64,000 nucleotides of DNA from Flavisolibacter amylovorans (GTDB taxonomy: Bacteria; Bacteroidota; Bacteroidia; Chitinophagales; Chitinophagaceae). Each line of letters starts with the position of its first letter. Within the stretch, counting starts at the first letter, position 1. The stretch is taken from contig NZ_BAABGY010000014.1 of the NCBI RefSeq assembly GCF_039541815.1, forward strand, positions 124,001-188,000, in the 5' to 3' direction. Positions 43,837 to 52,577 of this stretch are shown piece by piece. The translations under genes and the position numbers were made by a program. Below the pieces are notes generated by a model, which saw nothing but the letters and a program-made list of their open reading frames with translations, was not told where the DNA came from and ran no database searches.

Positions 43837-46800
43837 TTAAAGTCCAGAAATGAGTTCCAGTTCGATGGCGACCTGGTTATACTGATTGATCACATCCAGG
43901 TATTGCCGCCGCACGGAGTTGGCGTTATTCAAAGACTGCGATAGTTGATAATAATCGACCTCCCCGGCCTCGAAGGCTTTTTGCGAGGTGCTGATGAGCA
44001 GGTTAGCCTGCGGTAGTGCCGTGTTCCGGTAGTAGTCAAGCTGAATACGCAACCGGCGCAGCTCTGAAAGAAGGAGGTTCCCTCTTTGTACTAACCCAAA
44101 GTAAAAAGACTGCACCTCTGCCTGCCGTATCTGCTGATTGATCTCCGCGGCACGTACGCGTTGCCGTTGCGCTTTGGAAAATAGCGGGATGCTGATGCCT
44201 GCCTCAATGCCTTGAAAACGGCTACCGACGCCATAATAACGCTCTACCCCGTTTTTTTCATGGGTGCCCACCAGCGATTGGTTGAAATACCCGACGGAAA
44301 AATCTGGCAGCAGGCGGCTGCGTTCTACCCGGACCTCGCGGGAAGCGACGTCGATCTGACTTCTGAGTGCAGCGAGCTCCGGACTGTTGGCCAGCACGGC
44401 ACTGTCCATCGAAAGCGTCACCGGCTTCTCCCGGAAGGAAGTATCCTCAATCCCGGCGATCGAACTATCCCCCGTAAACCAGCGAAGCTGTCCGAGACCG
44501 GAACGGATATACTCCTCTGTTTGCAGGAGTTGTGAGCGCCCTTCCTCCAATTGCGCATTGGCATTGTACCGTTCCAAAATATTGGTTTCACCCGTCCGGA
44601 AGCGAATGTCCGCTGCGCGGTAAACCCGCTCATACAACCGGATAAGCTCTTGGGCCAGCTTACGCTGCTCCTGCCGGTAAAGGAGCTGGTAGTAAACCGT
44701 CTTTACCTGGTAAGCCACTTGCGACTGGTACACCCGCAGCTGCGTACGGCTTGCGGCAATATTCGCCTGTGCCAACTCAGCCGCACGTTTCAAATACACA
44801 GGATTGGGAATATCCTGGGTGATGGTGATGTTATTGTCATACCAAACGGGACTATTGTACTGCCCGAGTGTCAGGTTGATATTCGTGCGGCCGAAGTCGC
44901 GCACGGTTCCGCTGAGCGCTTGTTGGTATTCAACACCTAGATTGGCGGCGCGGCTGCCCGGGTTGACCTGGTAAGACCTCGAAATAGCTGTTTGCAGGTT
45001 GATCGGTGTTGTTCCCGGAACGGTGCTCTGGGCACCCGCAGCCAGTGTAGCGGTTACGAAAACAATGGTCAACCCGGCCGCCAACGCGGAGGGAGGCATG
45101 CCACCTTTCTTCCGCTTTTTCTTGCCGATCTTCTCGAAATAAGTGTACAGCACCGGCAGGACAATCAGGGTCAGCAGGGTTGCGGTCACCAAACCACCGA
45201 TGACTACGGTGGCCAGCGGCTTTTGAACCTCGCCGCCGGCACCTCCGGACAGGGCCATGGGCAGGAAGCCTAACGAAGCGACGGACGCAGTCATCAGCAC
45301 CGGCCGCAGGCGAACTGCCGTTCCTTTCAAAATGATCTCGTTCGTATCTGACATACCTTCAGCCTTTAAGCGGTTAAACTCTGTAATAAGAACAATGCCA
45401 TTGAGCACCGCGACACCGAACAAGGCGATGAAGCCAACGCCGGCTGAGATACTGAAGGGCATGCCCCGCAGCCACAAAGCAAAGACCCCGCCTATGGCCG
45501 ACATCGGGATGGCCGTAAAAATGAGCAGCGAGTACTTGAATGACCCGAAGGTGAAATACAGGAGCAACAGAATAAGGCCGAGGGCAACCGGTACAGCTAC
45601 CGACAGACGTTTGTTTGCTTCCTCGAGGTTTTTGAACTGGCCTCCGTAGGTAATGTAGTAGCCCGGCGGCATTTTCACCTGCCGGTCAATTTTTTCCTGA
45701 ATTTCTCCTACGACCGAAGCAATATCCCGCCCGCGGACATTGAAGCCCACTATGATCCGGCGCTGGGCTTGTTCCCGCTGGACCTGGTTGGGTCCGACTT
45801 GCAATACAACATCGGCCACCTGTTCCAGGGGAATCTGCAGGCCGGTCGAAGTGGTGACAAAGAGGCGTCGCACATCTTCAATGCTCTGGCGTTGCGCTTC
45901 CTCGAGGCGAACCACGAGGTCAAAGCGGCGCTCGCCTTCAAATACGGTCCCGGCTACTCCGCCTGCAAAGGCAGAATTGATCGCCTGGTTGATGTCGGCG
46001 ACATTGAGGCCGTACTGTGCGATGCGGTCGCGGTTCAGCTTGATGGAGATTTGTGGAAGTCCGCCGGCCTGCTCCACATATAAGTCTTCAGCCCCGGCAA
46101 CACCCGGAACCAAAGCCCCGATTTTACGGGAGAGTTCGGTCAGCACCTGCAGGTCTTCGCCGAAGATCTTAATACCGACATCCTGCCGCACCCCGGAGAT
46201 CAGCTCGTTGAAGCGCAGCTGGATCGGCTGGGAGAAACCGAAGTTCACGCCTGGGATTGCCTCCAACGCTTCTTGCATTTTCTCTGCCAGCTCCTCGCGG
46301 GTTTTAGCGCTGGTCCATTCCTTTTTGGGCTTGAGGATGATGGTCAGGTCACAGGCCTCAATCGGCATCGGGTCGGTGGGGATTTCCGACGCACCGATCT
46401 TTCCGACTACTTCGCGCACTTCGGGAAACTCCTTCTTTAAAATCGTGGCCGCCTGTGTGACTTTCTCAATCGTTTGACTAAGCGAGCTTCCGGTAAGCAG
46501 GCGTGTTTCCACCGCGAAGTCTCCTTCTTCCAGGGTCGGAATGAATTCACCTCCCAGGAATGAGAAAATGGCGAGCGCGGCGGCAAACAGTGCCAGGGTA
46601 ATAAGCACCACTGTTTTTTTAAGCCGTAGTGCTCCTTTTATCAGTGGCTCGTAGGCGCGGTGGATACGGTCCATCATACGGTCCGATAAGTTCCGCTTAT
46701 GGGTCGTGTTTTTGCTTAAAAAAAGCGCGCTCATCATCGGAACATAGGTAAGCGATAAGATGAATGCGCCGAGGATCGCAAACGCTACTGTCTGCGCCAT

Positions 46801-48225
46801 TGGACGGAACATTTTGCCTTCGATTCCCACCAGGGCAAGGATGGGCAGATATACGATCAGTATGATGATTTCGCCAAATGCCGCACTATTCCGGATCTTA
46901 GACGCAGAGGTATAAACCTCGTCATCCATCTCCGCCTGGGTCAGCCGCCTTCCTTTGTTTTGTAATCCCAGGTGATGCATGGTGGCTTCCACAATGATGA
47001 CAGCCCCATCAACGATCAACCCGAAGTCAATTGCGCCGAGACTCATCAGGTTGCCCGACACGCCAAATACGTTCATGAGCGAGATGGCGAAGAGCATCGC
47101 CAGCGGAATTACGGAAGCTACGATGAGTCCAGCGCGCAGGTTGCCCAGGAACAACACGAGCACGAAAATTACGATGAGGGCCCCTTCGATGAGGTTCGTC
47201 TTCACGGTGCTGATGGCACGGCCAACAAACTCGCTGCGATCCAAAAAGGGCTCGATCTCCACGCCCTCGGGCAGTGATTTCCGGATCTGCTCGATCTTCT
47301 CTTTTACCCGACCGACCACTTCGTTGGAGTTGCTTCCTTTCAGCATCATTACGATACCGCCGACGGCCTCCTTGTCATCGCGTGTGAGGGCGCCATACCG
47401 GTTCGCCGTTCCGAGGCGCACATTGGCGACATCCCGGATCGTTACGGGGATACCTCCCTCCGAGTTTTTGATGACAATCTTTTCAATGTCACTGATAGAG
47501 GAGATGAGCCCCTCGCTGCGGATAAAATAGGCATTGGGCTTTTTATCGATGTAGGAGCCGCCGGTGTTCTGGTTGTTCTTCTCCAACGCCTCGAATATTT
47601 CCGAAATGGAAATATTATAGCTCCGCAGTCGGTCCGTATTCAGACCGATTTCATACTGCTTTAAAAAACCGCCAAAACTGTTCACCTCGGCGATACCAGG
47701 GGTACCCAACAACTGCCGGCGGATGATCCAGTCCAAAACAGTCCGGAGTTCCATCGGCCCGTATTTGCTTTCGTACCCCTTCTTTGGCTTGACGACAAAT
47801 TGGTAAATCTCCCCGAGACCGCTGGAGATTGGGGACATTTCCGGTTCTCCGACGCCTGGAGGGATATTGTTCCGCGCCGCTGTCAATCGCTCGGCAACCT
47901 GGGTGCGTGCCCAGTAAATGTCCGCGTTGTCCTGGAACACGACGGTTACTACGGAGAGGCCAAAACGGGAGATGGAGCGAATTTCCTGAACATTAGGAAT
48001 GGTCGCCATCGTTTGCTCTATGGGATAGGAAATAAACTGCTCTACCTCCTGGGAGGCCAGCGAAGGGCTTGTAGTGATGATCTGGACCTGATTATTGGTA
48101 ATATCTGGCACGGCATCGATCGGAAGCTGCCGGAGTGAGAAGATGCCCCAGATCATCAACGCTAGAGAAAAGATGCCGACAACGAGCTTGTTCTTGATCG
48201 AAAATTCGATTAGTCTATTTAGCAT
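43837..48225 (-). CDS. czcA: CzcA-type RND pump fused to a TolC-like outer-membrane factor
   Basis: A 1462-residue fusion. Residues 1 to about 1040 are a CzcA-type RND pump: PIDAVPDITNNQVQI near the N-terminus and IDFGLIVDGAVIIVEA, matching the DFGxxxDGAxxxxE signature of Co/Zn/Cd pumps, then a second bundle of helices ending LPVLYTYFEKIGKKKRKK. After a signal-like hydrophobic stretch (SALAAGLTIVFVTATLAAGAQ, split here) the last 400 residues are a TolC/CzcC-like outer-membrane factor (QTAISRSYQVNPGSRAANLG ... SQSLNNANSVRRQYLDVINQYN). One polypeptide therefore spans both membranes, a form known from Bacteroidota. It follows a DUF6660-like gene and precedes czcB. Confidence 0.95.
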   Translation of the reverse strand: MLNRLIEFSIKNKLVVGIFSLALMIWGIFSLRQLPIDAVPDITNNQVQIITTSPSLASQEVEQFISYPIEQTMATIPNVQEIRSISRFGLSVVTVVFQDNADIYWARTQVAERLTAARNNIPPGVGEPEMSPISSGLGEIYQFVVKPKKGYESKYGPMELRTVLDWIIRRQLLGTPGIAEVNSFGGFLKQYEIGLNTDRLRSYNISISEIFEALEKNNQNTGGSYIDKKPNAYFIRSEGLISSISDIEKIVIKNSEGGIPVTIRDVANVRLGTANRYGALTRDDKEAVGGIVMMLKGSNSNEVVGRVKEKIEQIRKSLPEGVEIEPFLDRSEFVGRAISTVKTNLIEGALIVIFVLVLFLGNLRAGLIVASVIPLAMLFAISLMNVFGVSGNLMSLGAIDFGLIVDGAVIIVEATMHHLGLQNKGRRLTQAEMDDEVYTSASKIRNSAAFGEIIILIVYLPILALVGIEGKMFRPMAQTVAFAILGAFILSLTYVPMMSALFLSKNTTHKRNLSDRMMDRIHRAYEPLIKGALRLKKTVVLITLALFAAALAIFSFLGGEFIPTLEEGDFAVETRLLTGSSLSQTIEKVTQAATILKKEFPEVREVVGKIGASEIPTDPMPIEACDLTIILKPKKEWTSAKTREELAEKMQEALEAIPGVNFGFSQPIQLRFNELISGVRQDVGIKIFGEDLQVLTELSRKIGALVPGVAGAEDLYVEQAGGLPQISIKLNRDRIAQYGLNVADINQAINSAFAGGVAGTVFEGERRFDLVVRLEEAQRQSIEDVRRLFVTTSTGLQIPLEQVADVVLQVGPNQVQREQAQRRIIVGFNVRGRDIASVVGEIQEKIDRQVKMPPGYYITYGGQFKNLEEANKRLSVAVPVALGLILLLLYFTFGSFKYSLLIFTAIPMSAIGGVFALWLRGMPFSISAGVGFIALFGVAVLNGIVLITEFNRLKAEGMSDTNEIILKGTAVRLRPVLMTASVASLGFLPMALSGGAGGEVQKPLATVVIGGLVTATLLTLIVLPVLYTYFEKIGKKKRKKGGMPPSALAAGLTIVFVTATLAAGAQSTVPGTTPINLQTAISRSYQVNPGSRAANLGVEYQQALSGTVRDFGRTNINLTLGQYNSPVWYDNNITITQDIPNPVYLKRAAELAQANIAASRTQLRVYQSQVAYQVKTVYYQLLYRQEQRKLAQELIRLYERVYRAADIRFRTGETNILERYNANAQLEEGRSQLLQTEEYIRSGLGQLRWFTGDSSIAGIEDTSFREKPVTLSMDSAVLANSPELAALRSQIDVASREVRVERSRLLPDFSVGYFNQSLVGTHEKNGVERYYGVGSRFQGIEAGISIPLFSKAQRQRVRAAEINQQIRQAEVQSFYFGLVQRGNLLLSELRRLRIQLDYYRNTALPQANLLISTSQKAFEAGEVDYYQLSQSLNNANSVRRQYLDVINQYNQVAIELELISGL

Positions 48226-48438
48226 TTCTGCGATTCTGGATTATGTGATAGGGAATTGACAGCCGCGAGCACTATGAGCTTCTGCGGCCAAAAGGCACCC
48301 GGATCATCCGCATGTGGCAGACCGGCGCGTGTAGCGCTGGTCGCGAAATGACGTGTATTGGACATTACCGACGCAATGAACGGATTTTTTGCCCGTGACG
48401 TCTGCAATGACGACAGGATGTCTAAATAGCGATGTGAT

Positions 48439-48756
48439 TCAGGAAAGTAACTGCGGCGGTTGCCAAATGGGTAAGGCTACGGTGAGCAGGGGCTCGGATT
48501 GGTAGCTGTCGATAAAGGAGGAAACGAAAGGCACTGAAGCAATTTCAAAGGTCGCTCCCTTTACATTTGTCTTGATGAGGCCGCAACAGGCACAGGTACA
48601 AAATGGGTTGCAGATGTCTGCATCATGCTTGCCTGCATCCTCTCGGCTAGCCTTGCTGACTTCAATACCATCATTGCCCATGGACGGTATATCCGCACAG
48701 GGCAGACAGCTCAATCCGAGCACAAGAAAGCTGAGTATGAACAGGAGGTGCCTCAT
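48439..48756 (-). CDS. DUF6660-like Cys-rich exported protein
   Basis: A 105-residue protein with signal peptide (MRHLLFILSFLVLGLSCLP) and a Cys cluster ICNPFCTCACCG (about residues 50-61). The C-terminus reads LPIWQPPQLLS, a motif shared with the Cys-rich protein at 60544-60897. The N-CxPFCxCxCCG pattern fits the DUF6660 family found before czc genes in Bacteroidota. It lies ahead of czcA with a 213-base gap and has its own TACTTTTG box 13 bases before the ATG at 48756. A zinc- or cobalt-sensing periplasmic role is possible, not shown. Confidence 0.8.
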   Translation of the reverse strand: MRHLLFILSFLVLGLSCLPCADIPSMGNDGIEVSKASREDAGKHDADICNPFCTCACCGLIKTNVKGATFEIASVPFVSSFIDSYQSEPLLTVALPIWQPPQLLS

Positions 48757-48769
48757 TTCTGATAGGAGA

Positions 48770-48777
48770 CAAAAGTA
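48770..48777 (-). promoter_or_regulatory. TACTTTTG -7 box for the czc operon
   Basis: Exact TAnnTTTG match on the minus strand, 13 bases before the DUF6660-like ATG. It probably drives the whole operon down to lpdA. Confidence 0.6.
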
Positions 48778-49020
48778 GGGCAATGCACTTTTCTGTCTGA
48801 AATGAAAATTTACAAAACTGCTGCAAAAAACCGACTACGTAGCGCAGCGGGTATTTTTTTAGCTCTCCCATAACAAAGCTGAGGATATGACGATTTTGGA
48901 CCTGTAGAGATGTTAAGCAACCATTAAGATGGCTGCATTATCGCGCTCTTATCGAAACGCTAACAGCCTTTGCTGATTCAATAAACGACCTTTGCATTCT
49001 AATCCAAACCTTTGATATCC

Positions 49021-49782
49021 ATGAAAAATCCAATACTCATCTTTTCTTCTATCCTGTCCGTTGCTGCGATTTCTTTTTCATTCGTTAATAAGCCCGAAAA
49101 CCGAAAAGCGCCCGTCGTGGAGTCAGCTTCAACCGCTGTAAGCAACCCGGCCGATGTTGCGAAAACGCACGATCATGATGCAGAGGTTGGCAGCCTGAGC
49201 ACGACCCTTTTTACCACCCTTCGGTTGGAGGGAAAGGGCCTGAAAATGCCTACACTCGAGGCTGCCGTGAAAGGGTACCTGAAACTGCAGGAGCAAGGCG
49301 CGCTGAAAAACTCCGACCTTCTGACTATTGTCGACTTCAGTCAGTCATCGCGGAAAAAGCGACTCTACTTGCTGGATACGAAGAACATGCAATTGCTGGA
49401 AAACACCTTTGTGTCGCATGCAAAGAACAGCGGTGTAGATATGGCAAATGACTTTTCAAACGTGATCGGCTCTGAGAAGAGCAGCCTGGGATTCTACCTG
49501 ACAAAAGGCACCTACACCGGGAAGCATGGTATGTCTCTGCGTCTTAGCGGCCTGGAAAAGGGCTTTAACGATAACGCCGAAAGCCGGGCCATTGTCGTGC
49601 ATGGCGCCGATTATGTAAACGCGGGCCGCGTATCCTCCGCCTATATGGGCCGTAGCCAAGGTTGCCCGGCCGTTCCCATGGACGACTACCGTCGGATCAT
49701 CAGCGAAATCAAAGACGGAACCGCTCTGTTTATTTATTCGCCTGATCCCACCTACCTGAACAATTCAGACCTGTTGAGCTAA
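49021..49782 (+). CDS. Murein L,D-transpeptidase (YkuD_2 family), exported
   Basis: A 253-residue exported protein with signal peptide (MKNPILIFSSILSVAAISFSF). The catalytic domain of the YkuD_2 type carries IVVHGADYVNAGRVSSAYMG and GRSQGCPAVP, where the Cys is the nucleophile and the His its partner. It crosslinks peptidoglycan or attaches proteins to it. ATG at 49021 is preceded by TTTG-containing sequence that is not a full promoter. It is unrelated to the metal genes and may be host sequence or a cell-wall gene of the island. It converges with the CDF gene 25 bases on. Confidence 0.9.
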   Translation: MKNPILIFSSILSVAAISFSFVNKPENRKAPVVESASTAVSNPADVAKTHDHDAEVGSLSTTLFTTLRLEGKGLKMPTLEAAVKGYLKLQEQGALKNSDLLTIVDFSQSSRKKRLYLLDTKNMQLLENTFVSHAKNSGVDMANDFSNVIGSEKSSLGFYLTKGTYTGKHGMSLRLSGLEKGFNDNAESRAIVVHGADYVNAGRVSSAYMGRSQGCPAVPMDDYRRIISEIKDGTALFIYSPDPTYLNNSDLLS

Positions 49783-49807
49783 GTGGTGCTGACAAGCGTC
49801 ATTGCTG

Positions 49808-50704
49808 TCAGAGATGCGTTTCTTTTTCCTCGTATCCGGGAAACTCCAGCTGAATGGTGGTGTGGCTGATCTTGAAGTTATCCAGCACTGCCTTGGAAAC
49901 AAGCTGCAGGAGGTCGTTAGAGCTGAGGGGCGCTTCCACCACGACATGTGCGCTGAGTGCGTTGACCCCTGTTGTCAGTGACCATATGTGCAGGTCATGC
50001 ACGCCCCCGACGCCCGGAACGGCAAGCATCGCCTTGCGCACCTCGTCCACATTCACCTCAGCCGGAGTTCCCTCGAGCAGTACCCCGGTTGCCTCCTTGA
50101 GCAGACGCCATGTTCTGGGAAAGATGAACAAGCCGATACCAGCCGAAATGAGCGGATCGGCATAGTACCAACCGGTAGTCAGCATAATGACCCCGGCAAT
50201 GATGACGCCAATAGAGGTCAGCATATCCGACAGGACCTCAAAGTAGGCCCCTTTCATGTTCAGGCTTTCTCCGGATCCCTTCCGGAGGATGGCCATGCCG
50301 ACCAGATTTACCAGCAGTCCAATAGCGGCAACGACAAGCATCGTTTTGCTCTGCACCTCGGGAGGATTCCGAAACCGCTGGTATGCTTCGTAAAGCACGT
50401 AAAGAGAAACAACCAGTAGAATGACCGCGTTTGCCAGGGCGGCGAGAATCTCGGCCCGGTAGAAACCGTAGGTTTTTTGCGGGCTGGCCGGCCGCTCTCC
50501 CAGCTTGATGGCGATTAATGCAAGTGCCAACCCGCCTACATCGGTAAGCATATGTGCCGCGTCGGCGAGCAGGGCGAGGCTTTTCGTCATTATACCGCCG
50601 ATCACCTCCGCTACCAGGTAGAACCCACTGAGGGCCAGTACGGTAACGAGGTTTTTCTTATTCCGCCCGCCCGCAGATTGGACAGCGCTGTGATTTCCAC
50701 TCAT
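49808..50704 (-). CDS. Cation diffusion facilitator (CzcD-like)
   Basis: A 298-residue CDF transporter with six helices and a cytosolic C-terminal domain. Metal-site motifs are LLADAAHMLTDVGGLALAL (helix 2, HxxxD), and VLSDMLTSIGVIIAGVIM (helix 5, here D...). HDLHIWSLTTGVNALSAHVVVE marks the C-terminal domain. It pumps Zn2+, Co2+ or Cd2+ from the cytosol in exchange for protons. It is close to a Cys-rich storage protein gene on the same strand, 43 bases apart. Length matches CzcD. Confidence 0.93.
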   Translation of the reverse strand: MSGNHSAVQSAGGRNKKNLVTVLALSGFYLVAEVIGGIMTKSLALLADAAHMLTDVGGLALALIAIKLGERPASPQKTYGFYRAEILAALANAVILLVVSLYVLYEAYQRFRNPPEVQSKTMLVVAAIGLLVNLVGMAILRKGSGESLNMKGAYFEVLSDMLTSIGVIIAGVIMLTTGWYYADPLISAGIGLFIFPRTWRLLKEATGVLLEGTPAEVNVDEVRKAMLAVPGVGGVHDLHIWSLTTGVNALSAHVVVEAPLSSNDLLQLVSKAVLDNFKISHTTIQLEFPGYEEKETHL

Positions 50705-50747
50705 AGATACGGTTTCTGCTAATCTTCGCTACTGCCTTTGACAGGTG

Positions 50748-51119
50748 TCAGGAAAGATGTGCCTTACCGTGATGTTGGTGGCAAGCCTCCTGGCAGCGAC
50801 GGCAGGCCTCGGCGCAGCGCTTGCAATGTTCGTGACCGTGCAGGCTGCATTCCTCCGCACACAAGCGGCAGGCTTCCTCGCACACCAGCAGGTATTGATG
50901 CGCGACCTCCGAGTCCCGTAACAAGAGCCTGGCACCAAGGAAACACACTTCGGCACAATCGCGGTTCAGTTCAATGCAGTGCGCCATGGGCGTGACGTCA
51001 CTTTCATCCAGGCAGGCAGACATGCACCGTTCGCAGGCCTGGGCGCATTCCAATAGAGTATTGATCAGATCACTGTGCGGATGACCAGAGTGGTGGTGGG
51101 TTGGATTTTGGTTCTGCAT
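50748..51119 (-). CDS. Four-helix-bundle copper-storage protein (Csp), second copy
   Basis: A 123-residue Cys-rich protein with a His-rich N-terminus (HHHSGHPHSD) and four helices carrying CAQACERCMSAC, CIELNRDCAEVC, CEEACRLCAEEC and CKRCAEACRRCQEAC. This is the Csp/DUF326 pattern of Cu(I) storage; it is a paralogue of the protein at 7803-8144. No signal peptide is visible, so it is probably cytosolic. The His-rich start and C-terminal HQHHGKAH are extra. It is cotranscribed with, or just upstream of, the CDF gene. Confidence 0.9.
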   Translation of the reverse strand: MQNQNPTHHHSGHPHSDLINTLLECAQACERCMSACLDESDVTPMAHCIELNRDCAEVCFLGARLLLRDSEVAHQYLLVCEEACRLCAEECSLHGHEHCKRCAEACRRCQEACHQHHGKAHLS

Positions 51120-51166
51120 GACCGTTATTTTTACGGTAGGCTATCAAAAAGCGGTCCACGTACCTA

Positions 51167-51193
51167 TAAAAAAAGCCTGTCCACCGGACAGGC
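51167..51193 (-). terminator. Terminator after the His-rich protein gene
   Basis: GCCTGTCC (51175-51182) and GGACAGGC (51186-51193) with AAAAAAA on the left, which gives a T run on the minus strand. It ends the His-rich gene's transcript before the Csp gene. Confidence 0.88.
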
Positions 51194-51212
51194 CTGTCAG
51201 AGGCTTCAGAGA

Positions 51213-51449
51213 TTACTGATTTCCGCGGTGGTGCTCCTGTTCTTTATGGTGTTCCGGATGCTGGTGATGTTCCGGCTCCGCGTGCTGCTCCGGCTGGTTG
51301 GGATCGAAGCCGGCATGGTGCTCCTTGTGCTGATGGTGCTCCTGCTCGGGATGATGCTCAGCGTGCTTGTGCTGCTCGGTTCCTGCCTGATTTCCGGATA
51401 AGTTCTGACCTGCAGCTCCCTGACCAGCATTCTGATTTCTATTTTCCAT
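51213..51449 (-). CDS. Histidine-rich small protein
   Basis: A 78-residue protein with about 20 His, many Glu, Gln and Asn and no hydrophobic core. Repeats are QHKHAEHHPEQEHHQHKEHH and QPEQHAEPEHHQHPEHHKEQEHHRG (each read in parts). It resembles Hpn-type nickel/zinc-binding His-rich proteins in composition only. No signal peptide or domain is visible. It lies beside the Csp gene and has its own terminator. A metal buffer role is inferred from composition; the frame could in principle be low-complexity chance, but a His-rich frame over 78 codons is not. Confidence 0.75.
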   Translation of the reverse strand: MENRNQNAGQGAAGQNLSGNQAGTEQHKHAEHHPEQEHHQHKEHHAGFDPNQPEQHAEPEHHQHPEHHKEQEHHRGNQ

Positions 51450-51589
51450 ATAAACTGTTTTGAATAGGTGATTGCAACAACCAAGCCACCTGGAGACGCA
51501 TTGAGGTTAAGAAATCGGCGCCGCTACAAGAGGACCTATAACGATTATGGACGTGGCATGGAAAAAGCAGCAGCACGGTAAAAAAGGAC

Positions 51590-51874
51590 ATGACCCTTCA
51601 GGAAGCTGAACTGCAAAGGACCCAGGTGGAACAAAAGCTGAAGGAGCTTGGATTCGACCTGGCACAAGTAATCGTACTGATCGCGCCCTCCTCTGAAAGC
51701 GAGTTCATGAGTTTTCTTAAAAGGTGGCGGGATTCGACCTACACATACGCGCTCGCAAATTTTGGACATTGCGATATGGCACTGTACATAGAGGAACTCC
51801 GGCGCCCCGAAACTGATTTCGTGCGCCTGGGGGATTTTGCGGCTGCAAAAGGTATCATAGAAGCCTTCCAATAA
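51590..51874 (+). CDS. Small helical protein of unknown function
   Basis: A 94-residue protein starting MTLQEAELQRTQVEQKLKELGFD with a leading helix, then APSSESEFMSFLKRWRDSTYTYA and a final FVRLGDFAAAKGIIEAF. It has no signal peptide, membrane segment or recognised motif. It converges with the second DUF3347 gene twelve bases on. Codon use looks like the neighbours, which is the main support. Function unknown. Confidence 0.5.
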   Translation: MTLQEAELQRTQVEQKLKELGFDLAQVIVLIAPSSESEFMSFLKRWRDSTYTYALANFGHCDMALYIEELRRPETDFVRLGDFAAAKGIIEAFQ

Positions 51875-51886
51875 TAACTTGATGAA

Positions 51887-52456
51887 TCACCTGATTATTT
51901 CGGGCGCGCTGCTGCAGCTTGGCTCTGGCTTTCCGGTATATGGGCTCGCGGCGTCTTTTTGCTCAGAAAGCCAAAGCAGATCCAGTTTGTCAGTTCCCTG
52001 CGGACAGCGGTGTACATATAATGGGTTATAGAATCCAAAAGATGTGGCTAAGAAATGTATATCCTGGCTCAGTCTTCTGAAATGTTCGCGCTGATGATTG
52101 ATGTTGCCGGCGGTCGAAACCAGGTGGCTTGCCATGTCTTTAATGCTTTCCCGAACGCGCAGCGATGCAGTTCCCTCCTGCTCCGAAGAAGATGCCACGT
52201 TTTTTTCTTCCAGGTCCGAGAGTATAGCGCTAGCTCCCGCTGCAGCCAGATGTCCGTCCCCTTTGATCAGGCCATCTTTAATGCGCAGGTAGTGTGCGAT
52301 AAGCACCCCGGCCTGAGCTTTAGCCGTTTTCCCGTCCGCCGCTCCCCGCTTATGGTCAGCCTGGGATTCCGGGCTTGAATGGCCGTCACCACAGGAAAGA
52401 AGCAACGCTAACACAATGGCGCTGCTCATGAATCCACGAAAAATAGAATTGCGCAT
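51887..52456 (-). CDS. DUF3347 lipoprotein, second copy
   Basis: About 189 residues with signal and lipobox (LLLSC) and a DUF3347 domain: LIAHYLRIKDGLIKGDG, NINHQREHFRRLSQDIHFLA, NPLYVHRCPQGTDKLDLLWLS and ASPYTGKPEPSC. It is a paralogue of the protein at 2865-3455, sharing HYxxxKDxLxxG, HQREHF and the late CP...WLS...PYxGK. ATG at 52456 is preferred; 52429 is also possible. A TACCTTTA box lies about five bases before the start. It converges with the small gene at 51590. A metal-related periplasmic role is inferred from the first copy. Confidence 0.82.
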   Translation of the reverse strand: MRNSIFRGFMSSAIVLALLLSCGDGHSSPESQADHKRGAADGKTAKAQAGVLIAHYLRIKDGLIKGDGHLAAAGASAILSDLEEKNVASSSEQEGTASLRVRESIKDMASHLVSTAGNINHQREHFRRLSQDIHFLATSFGFYNPLYVHRCPQGTDKLDLLWLSEQKDAASPYTGKPEPSCSSAPEIIR

Positions 52457-52577
52457 TCGATAAAGGTATCGCAAGGCAGGTACCTATACCATGCCCAGGG
52501 GTGGCACAAAAAATGCTTGCCTGCCCTAAGGCACAGCTGTCCTTTCCATTTCCATTCGGCTTCTAAAGTTTTCCGCG

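Noticed and set aside
48226..48438. Leader or attenuator between DUF6660-like and czcA
   Set aside because: Only weak 5-bp arms (GCCGC/GCGGC) and no T run.
51545..51871. 108-codon minus-strand ORF
   Set aside because: Antisense of the 94-residue plus-strand gene; the latter has better amino-acid composition.
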